Below, piece by piece: positions 58,232-64,000 of a stretch of 64,000 nt of DNA (positions are counted from its first letter, which is position 1; the number at the start of each line of letters is the position of its first letter). The notes beneath the pieces are model-generated. The model was not told the DNA's origin. It ran no database searches and was given only the letters and a program-made list of their open reading frames with translations. Made by a program: the position numbers and the translations under genes. This DNA comes from Bilabrum cf. latius (lineage: Eukaryota; Bigyra: Bicosoecida; Bigyra; Bicosoecida): positions 62,001-126,000 of the forward strand of contig OZ237738.1 of the NCBI GenBank assembly GCA_965178125.1, in the 5' to 3' direction.

Positions 58232-59230
58232 GGTGCGCAACTAATCTGTATCTTTCCACGGATCCGGCTCCTGCACGCGACTCCGAGTACCCCAACACGT
58301 GGCTTCGAAATGGTACCGCGTAAACATTGATTTGATGCGAGCCGCAGGCAGTGCTGTTATCAACAAATATTTTGAGGGTCTGCGCGGCAAACGTATGCAA
58401 TGATCCGCGGCACGGGCTAGATCCACACCAAACTCACGCATGCAATCCCGACCCAGCAGCAACGGCTGGAGTTTCCGTACCAGCTTGTGAGACACTCGCC
58501 ATCGTCAAACTTAGAGACCTGTGGGGGATTTGATTTCCGGCGCAGCAGTGTGTGGGGAGCCCGCAGCAAATCGGGGGTCCCCCGACAAGAGAACCAGAAG
58601 GGAAGGTTCGATTCAATCAATTGCCGAATCTTCCGCCCGGGCTAGACCTCTATGTGTCAGCAGCAGCTTTATTCGAAGTATTCACTGGAGGCGGTGCCAG
58701 CGGCCACGCCCGCCCCTTTGAAGCTCGTGCTGCAAGCCTCTGTGGCCCCGGGTTGCCCCCTGCTCTCCTGCCCTCAGCCGCCGCTCGGTACATGCGGTGC
58801 CGGCCCTAGAGCGCACATCGTGATGCTAGCTGCTACGGAAGTTCCGTACCATGCACATGACATACACCCCGCCGGTTTCCGGCCCAGCCGGCAACCTTCA
58901 AGTTGGCAACCACTGGAAGTGACGTGCCCGCTTGCCTAGTCTGGTGCTCCGCGCTGATGTGCCACACTGGGCTCGTAGCAGGTATGCGCGGAATCGATAA
59001 GGAGCACCTGACACTTTACAAAGCCTCCATCAAACCCGCAAATGGCGAAGCGGGGTTGGAACCGATGGAGCTCGGCAGCTCCCCAGCACCGTCCCAGCAC
59101 AACTCTGACCGTCCTGAACACCTGTGCAAATATCCACGATACGCCATTTTGTATCGATTGCTTTCTAGTGTTGGCAGCTTGGCATCCACACTTGTAGAGT
59201 CAAAGAGCCGAGCAAACACACTGCCGAGCA
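58232..59230. other. About 1 kb without a supported gene
   Basis: Several short plus-strand frames, the longest 58861-59277 (138 codons, ending TGA and running antisense into the small mitochondrial gene), have no family resemblance. A GC-rich open segment at about 58552-58806 also lacks an ATG. The left end is presumably the promoter of the dehydrogenase gene. Confidence 0.4.
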
Positions 59231-59652
59231 TCAGAACCCACCTCTTCGGCTCCCTCGAACCAGAATCTTCCTCATGACGTCGTTAACTTCTCTAACAGCA
59301 GTGTAAAACCGTCCAGCACGAGCATTCTCCTTCCGTTTCACGGCGCGCTTCATGTGTCGCTGCACGAATAGAGAGGGCACGAAGACCAGAAATGCAGGCT
59401 TGGGAAAAGACCAGCACGATTCAGGCAGGAGCCATGCGCACACCATTCCCATCTCACCTGGCGGTTCAAGATCCGCTGCTGAATCTTCGCAGCACCAGTT
59501 TCAACGTCAAACTCCTCCATCATTTCTTCCAAATCAAGCTTCGGCCCGGTCGAGCGCACGACCACCTTTGTGCGAACCTATCCACCAAGTCGATGAACTC
59601 CAGACCTAGGAACAGCACTAAGGCGCGAAGCAGATCGCACCAACCTCTGCAT
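59231..59652 (-). CDS. Small basic mitochondrial-type protein, unknown
   Basis: 107 residues in two exons, 59652-59458 and 59359-59231, with a 98-bp intron (gtgagatg ... attcgtgcag), phase 0, ending TGA. TAG at 59578 reads as Gln. The N-terminus MQRLVRSASRLSAVPRSG is a typical mitochondrial presequence. A short acidic helix follows (LDLEEMMEEFDVETGAAKIQ), then a strongly basic tail: RILNRQ from exon 1 joined to RHMKRAVKRKENARAGRFYT from exon 2. Size and charge suggest a mitochondrial ribosomal or nucleic-acid-binding protein. I compared it mentally with bS21m and saw no convincing match. It starts 140 bp from the divergent Enhancer-of-polycomb gene. Confidence 0.6.
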
Positions 59653-59792
59653 GCTACCTGATTCCTTGTGTTTGAGAGTGGTTTGTAGCCTGAGGGCCAG
59701 TCTTGATTATTTAAACATAACGCTACAACTGCGATTTGACAAGCGAGACGGCCGGCGGTTGGCACGGCTGTGGCTTTTGCTGCGCCCCTACA
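59653..59792. promoter_or_regulatory. Bidirectional promoter region, small mitochondrial protein / EPL1
   Basis: 140 bp between divergent starts; contains an AT-rich patch (attatttaaacataa near 59706). No defined element. Confidence 0.4.
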
Positions 59793-62700
59793 ATGCGAAG
59801 GGGCAAAGCATCGATCCGAAGCAAGCCCTTAGACTTTCATAGACGGCTTCCTGTCATCAGGGAGGCCGCAAAGATAGAAGCAACGCAGCCAGACCCGTCG
59901 GCAGATGCAGCTCAGGTGAGCCTCCAAGCTTGCATGAGCTTTTTCTCACGTGTCGTAGGCTAAGTAGTAACGATGACCGATCAAGTATAAATTTTATGGT
60001 CATATAAACCATGTCCACCTTAAATGCAGGCAAAATTTAAGATAGATCTGCCAATCCCGGAGGTTTCAGAGGTCAAGACCTACGGCGCGGAGGCCAAGGC
60101 CTTCGAGCCGTCCGAGCACTACGTTCGGCACATCCCGGGCTCGCAGCACCAAGCGCGCGCGGGTGCCGAGTATGACATGGACCATGATGATGATGAGTTC
60201 CTCCGCAAGCACCCCCGCTACGGAGAAAACGGAGACCCGAGCACCCGCCTCCAGCCCAGCCTATTCGAAAAGGCCATCACGGTGCTGGAGGAGGAGCAGT
60301 CCAACATCGACGCGGGAGCGGCGGGAAGGGACCACCCGGCCACGAGCCTCGCTACCGGCCTCATGAATTAGAGCAAGGCCGTCCAGCTGCTGGGAGGGTC
60401 CATGAGCCTCCCCGAGCCCACCTGCATCGACCTGCACTCGTACTGGATCGGCAAGCGCACCCAGCGCAAGAAGCCCCTGCTCCGCAGATTCTGGCCCAGG
60501 ACCGCGCTGTCGGACACGAATCCACACAGCGTGTTCCGGCCCCGCGAGCGGGAGGGCTACAAGCTCCGCAGGCAGCGCCGCAACGATCGGGAGGGCCTCG
60601 CCAGCCTGGAGAGGAGGAGGGCAGACCTCGCCGTGGCGCAGCAGATTCTGCAGATGGTGCTGCTGCGAGAGAAGACCAAGCACATGCTCCTCGCGGCAGC
60701 GGACGATGCCTTCTAGCAGGCTCTGCACGAGGCCACGGACACCACTGGTGTGAAGCGCACCCCACTCGTTGTGCAGGGCAAGGCCACCATCCGGGACCAG
60801 CTCATGATGCAGGCATCAAGCGCGCAGGACGACAGGGGGAGGGGGGCGGCGGGGGCCCGCGGCAGGGCACGCAGGCAGCGCTCGGCGCGGCAGAACAAGA
60901 CGATGGAGGCCCTTCGGGAAGCCGTGCTGGAGCTGGGACCCGGGCACGCTGCCGCGGCGGGGGCGGGCTATCCGGGTGCCGCCGCCAAGAGCGCGCAGGC
61001 GGGTGTGGGGCAGCGCAGCGGGCAGGACATGGGGCGGGCCTTCAGGTCTGGCCCCTGGCGGGTGCCGTTCGGGTGCCCCTTGCACGCGGCAGGCGACGGC
61101 AGCGGGAGCGCCGCCGCGCTTGAAGGGCTGGCTGGTCGAGCCACGCGGCAGGCCTCCCGCTTCGGGCCCTCCTCGCTCGAGGACGACGCGGAGGAGGCGC
61201 TGCGGCCGGACTGGCTGGCGCCGACCCTTCCCCTGCGGCCCCCCGTACCCAGGGACCCGGCCGCGCCCTGGGCGCACGCAGGGCAGCTGGCCTCGATCGC
61301 GTTCGCGTCCGGGGCGGCCCCCGCGGTGCTGGGTGCAGACAGGGGGCGACAGCTGCTGCAGCGGGCAGAGGCGCAAGGCCTGGCGCGGCAGCAGGTGGCG
61401 GCGGCGCAGGCTGCGGCGCAGACGCTCGGGACGGGCACCGTGGGCAACGGGCTGGACCAGGGCGTGGGCGCGGGCAGGGGCTCAGCCTCGCAGGGGGACA
61501 CAAGCGGGTCCGCGCTGGCCCGGGCAGACGCGACCGAGGACGAGGACCTGGAGCGTGTCCTGGTGGGCACGGCCGTGATCTCTGCGGCGGCTGCTGCGGT
61601 GGCCTCGCTGGAGAGTCCGCAGGAGCTGGCTCGCTTGCTGACGGACGGCGCGGTGCCGGCGCACATCGGCAGGGGCGCAGGCGCGCTGGACGGGCTGACC
61701 ACGGTGCCGCCCACGGACCGGGGCTCGGACCTGTCGGTGGGCGTGGGCGGGTGCGGCGCGGGAGAACCGGCGGAGGACGCGCTGGGCGTGGCGTGGGCCC
61801 TGGGGCTGCCCGCGGGGCGGTCCATGTCTAGGGAGGTGCTGGAGCGCATGCTGCGGGGACGGTCCAGCGGCGGATTCGCGTCGGGCGCGGAGCAGCTGGT
61901 GGTGAGCGTGCGGAGCATGGTGACGAGGCAGACGATGGGGATGCTGCACGGGGGCTCTGCCTGGGAGCTGGGTGCGGGGCTGGTCCCCGGTGTGGGGTCG
62001 CTGGGGGCGCACGGGGAGGGGTGGGAGCTGCTGGGGCAGCGGCCCTGGTGCTCCGCGCCCCCGCTGCAGCAGGCGCGCACGCGTCCCCTGCAGCGGGACC
62101 CAGAGTACCGCTGGAAGCGCGAGTGGAGCAAGGAGTACCAGGGCGAGGGCACAGGGGGAGCGGGAGCTCGGGCCAGGGGTCCGAGCATCAGGCGCGCGAA
62201 GGGGACAGGGCCAGGGGACGGCAAGGAACAGGAACAGGGACAGGGGGCAGGCGCCTTCTCCGGTGGTCGCCTCGCAGCTGCCGCCCTCACGGGCCGCAAG
62301 CGCAAGCGACCCACAGACCCAAGGCGCAGGTGGGCGGAGCGCAGGCGCCGAGCCGCCGCGGAGGACTCGCTGTACATGCTGCGCCCCCGCATCACGAGAG
62401 ACAAGGTGCTGGCCCTCGACAGGATACCGCTCACGTAGAGGTCCGTTCAGTGGCGCCGGTCCGCTGCCGCCCAGCTGGCGGGCAGGGCGGCCGCCCAGGA
62501 GAGGGTGCGCCGGGAGCGGGTCACGGGCCCGCTGGCCGGGATGGCGCTGGCGGCCGGCGCCGTGGGGGTGCCGATGCCCAGGTCGGGGTCGTTTGCGCGC
62601 GCCGTGCTGCGGGGACAGGGGCAGGTGGCGGACGAGGGCGCCGTGGACGGGAGGGGCCACGGGGTCGCGTACGGGCCCCGCGTGGGACTGGGGCAGGCCG

Positions 62701-63869
62701 TGCTCTCCGAGACGCATGCCGTGCACGCAGCTGCCTTCCCCGGGGGCGCCCCCGTGCGCCTGGCCACCGGTGACGCGCTCGGGCTGGGCGAGGAGGCCAG
62801 GGGCTCGGCTGCCGCGGTGGCTCCCGGGGGGTTGTTCACCGGGTTCCACCGCCGGAGCGCGCCGAAAGGGGCGGCGCACGCGCGGCGCAAGGGGGACATG
62901 GTGCACGGGAGCGCGCCCCTCGGGTGGATGGCTCGGTGGTCGGACGGGTCGGGCGACCCCGACCTGGCGGACAGGGGCGTGGTGGGCCGCGCGTCTGCGC
63001 CCGTGCGCAGCGCGGTGATGGCTGACTCGGCCTTTGCGAGGATCGGAGGGGGGGCGGGGGCCAACGGTGCCGCGCCCCGAGCCGCTGTCGGCGGTGAGGC
63101 GGCAAGCGGGGCCGCTGGGTCTTCGTCTTCTTCTTCCTCCTCGTCGTCGTCGTCGTCGTCTGCTTTTTCGTCCAGGGCGGGCGGACATTCGGTGGGCGGC
63201 GCCGGCGCCGGCGTGCACCCGGACGACACGCAGGTGGTGGATCCAGCGGGGTCTCGAGCGGCGGGGGACGCTCTGGGCTGGGTGCGGGCGGTGGGGCGGC
63301 GGGCGGAGGCTGCGAGCGGGCTGGGGCGGGGGAGCGGGGCGCTGCTTCCGGCCGAGCAGCGGGCGCAGGGGCTGCTGGGCGGGCTGCAGGGGTCGCACAC
63401 GGGCCTCATGAAGCAGCGCGCGGCCTTTGTGTCGTCCACCGGGGGGCCCGTGGGGGTGGTGAGCGGGTCTGCGAGCAGCGGGCAGTCGGCCAGCGGTGCC
63501 TCCGCGAGCAGCGGACAGGGGCTGCCGCTGGGCTCTCTGGCGGCAGCTCACGCGTCCAGCGCTCGCGTGGACGAGACGTACGCCCTGGAGGACTCTGATG
63601 ACGAAAACCTGCTGCTGTCCGCGCACGCCGCCACGGCCGACTGCCGGACGGGCTACGACGGGACGGACGAGACTCCTTCCGCGCCGCTGGGGTCGAGGGA
63701 GAGGTGGGCCGCCAGCATGGTGGAGGGTGGCAGCAAGGGGGTCGGGGCGCTGCAGGCGGCCGACCGCACCGGCTGGCTGAGCACCGCCGGGTTCCACCCC
63801 CAGGCCGGCCGGGACTCGGCGGCTTTCCTCTTCCACCAGCAGTCTCTCGTGGACCAAAAGCTGCTTTGA
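59793..63869 (+). CDS. EPL1: Enhancer of polycomb-like protein (NuA4/TIP60 complex subunit)
   Basis: 1320 residues in two exons, 59793-59915 and 60030-63869, with a 114-bp intron (gtgagcct ... taaatgcag). EPL1/EPC proteins bridge the acetyltransferase module to nucleosomes. The conserved EPcA region is complete: KPLDFHRRLPVIREAAKI, then FKIDLPIPEVSEVKTYGAEA, YDMDHDDDEFLRKHPRYG, LFEKAITVLEEEQ, and after the TAG at 60369 YWIGKRTQRKKPLLRRFWPR and HSVFRPREREGYKLRRQRRN. TAG 60714 follows in DDAFQQALHEA and TAG 62436 lies far downstream; all are read as Gln. From about 330 on, the protein is a long Gly/Ala/Arg-rich tail of about 980 residues with basic clusters (GRKRKRPTDPRRRWAERRRR), much longer than usual, ending in TGA. 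The tail is probably disordered. Confidence 0.85.
63119..63163 (+). repeat. Ser codon run with mixed TCT/TCC/TCG codons
   Basis: About 14 consecutive Ser codons of mixed type inside the EPL1 tail. Mixed codons argue for retention at the protein level rather than recent slippage. Confidence 0.85.
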
Positions 63870-64000
63870 AGACAAGATACCAATCATTCGCTGTTGTGAT
63901 TCTGTTTCTTGCTGTTGCCTGGCGGCCCGTACCCACTTGTGCTGTGGCACAGGATGGCATGGCTTGGCCTCATGCGCTCGAAAGAAGCTACTTTAGAAAT
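63870..64000. other. 3' flank of EPL1
   Basis: 131 bp after the TGA, no further gene seen before the window ends. Confidence 0.5.

Noticed and set aside
16328-62438. Programmed stop-codon readthrough of UAG as the explanation
   Set aside because: Far too many sites per gene (up to 22), present in nearly all genes and at conserved Gln positions. Reassignment is simpler.
35-63869. Reassignment of UAA or UGA as well
   Set aside because: Recognised domains end naturally at TGA or TAA, and neither occurs inside a conserved frame.
61482-63950. 822-codon minus-strand frame opposite EPL1
   Set aside because: Pro/Arg/His-rich antisense shadow without any family feature; EPL1 frame is continuous with the EPcA domain.
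1-64000. tRNA-Gln with CUA anticodon, rRNA genes or CRISPR arrays
   Set aside because: Scanned by eye for B-box words and regularly spaced repeats; none with supporting structure. A covariance-model scan would be decisive.

Overview
This is nuclear DNA from a GC-rich, flagellated protist. Evidence: GT-AG introns of about 75-250 bp, an intraflagellar transport gene (IFT81), an AP-4 adaptor subunit, an Enhancer-of-polycomb subunit, several mitochondrial precursor proteins, and alternating gene orientation instead of operons. I cannot name the species.

The key to the window is its genetic code. Read with the standard code, nearly every gene is broken by TAG. Read with TAG as glutamine, about 90 in-frame TAGs in 18 genes restore long continuous frames and fall at Gln positions of known motifs: the IQ motif of the 37-42 kb gene, the Q-G-D-G-N lectin motif, the Y-Q motif of topoisomerase II, a beta-adaptin helix and the N-terminal coiled coil of a release factor. 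No recognised gene ends in TAG. All end in TGA or, less often, TAA, so only UAG is reassigned (the same form as NCBI table 15). No decoding tRNA was found here.

Layout. 0-1.2 kb: 3' part of an unknown gene (-). 1.7-2.6 kb and 14.6-15.5 kb: two 98.7% identical copies of a CIA30-domain gene. 3.1-11.8 kb: one giant receptor-like gene with FG-GAP-like repeats and several membrane segments. 11.8-15.9 kb: gene-poor, with degenerate duplications. 15.9-17.6 kb: a secreted triple B-lectin protein. 18.2-19.4 kb: mitochondrial release factor 1. 19.6-21.5 kb: COX10 (-). 21.7-22.5 kb: an Aha1 N-domain protein. 22.9-25.3 kb: IFT81 (-). 25.4-28.7 kb: a CCR4-like exonuclease-fold pseudoenzyme split by an insert containing a fibronectin type III domain. 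28.8-33.0 kb: topoisomerase II with a possible mitochondrial presequence (-). 33.2-34.3 kb: the queuosine salvage enzyme QNG1 (-). 34.6-37.2 kb: AP-4 beta. 37.5-42.2 kb: a large IQ/zinc-finger protein (-). 42.4-43.5 kb: a secreted Tyr-rich protein. 43.6-49.2 kb: an 1872-residue protein with a degenerate JmjC/cupin domain (-). 49.5-52.5 kb: an unknown protein (-). 52.5-57.2 kb: a coiled-coil/RRM protein with a repeated RRGT-[YH]-FG motif. 57.4-58.2 kb: a mitochondrial 3-hydroxybutyrate dehydrogenase-like SDR (-). 59.2-59.7 kb: a small mitochondrial-type basic protein (-). 59.8-63.9 kb: Enhancer of polycomb.

From 18 kb onward genes alternate strands in tight head-to-head pairs (starts 108-254 bp apart, one pair overlapping) and tail-to-tail pairs. 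The contents are mostly ordinary housekeeping, mitochondrial, ciliary and chromatin functions. What is unusual is the code and several odd protein architectures that only appear once UAG is read as Gln.
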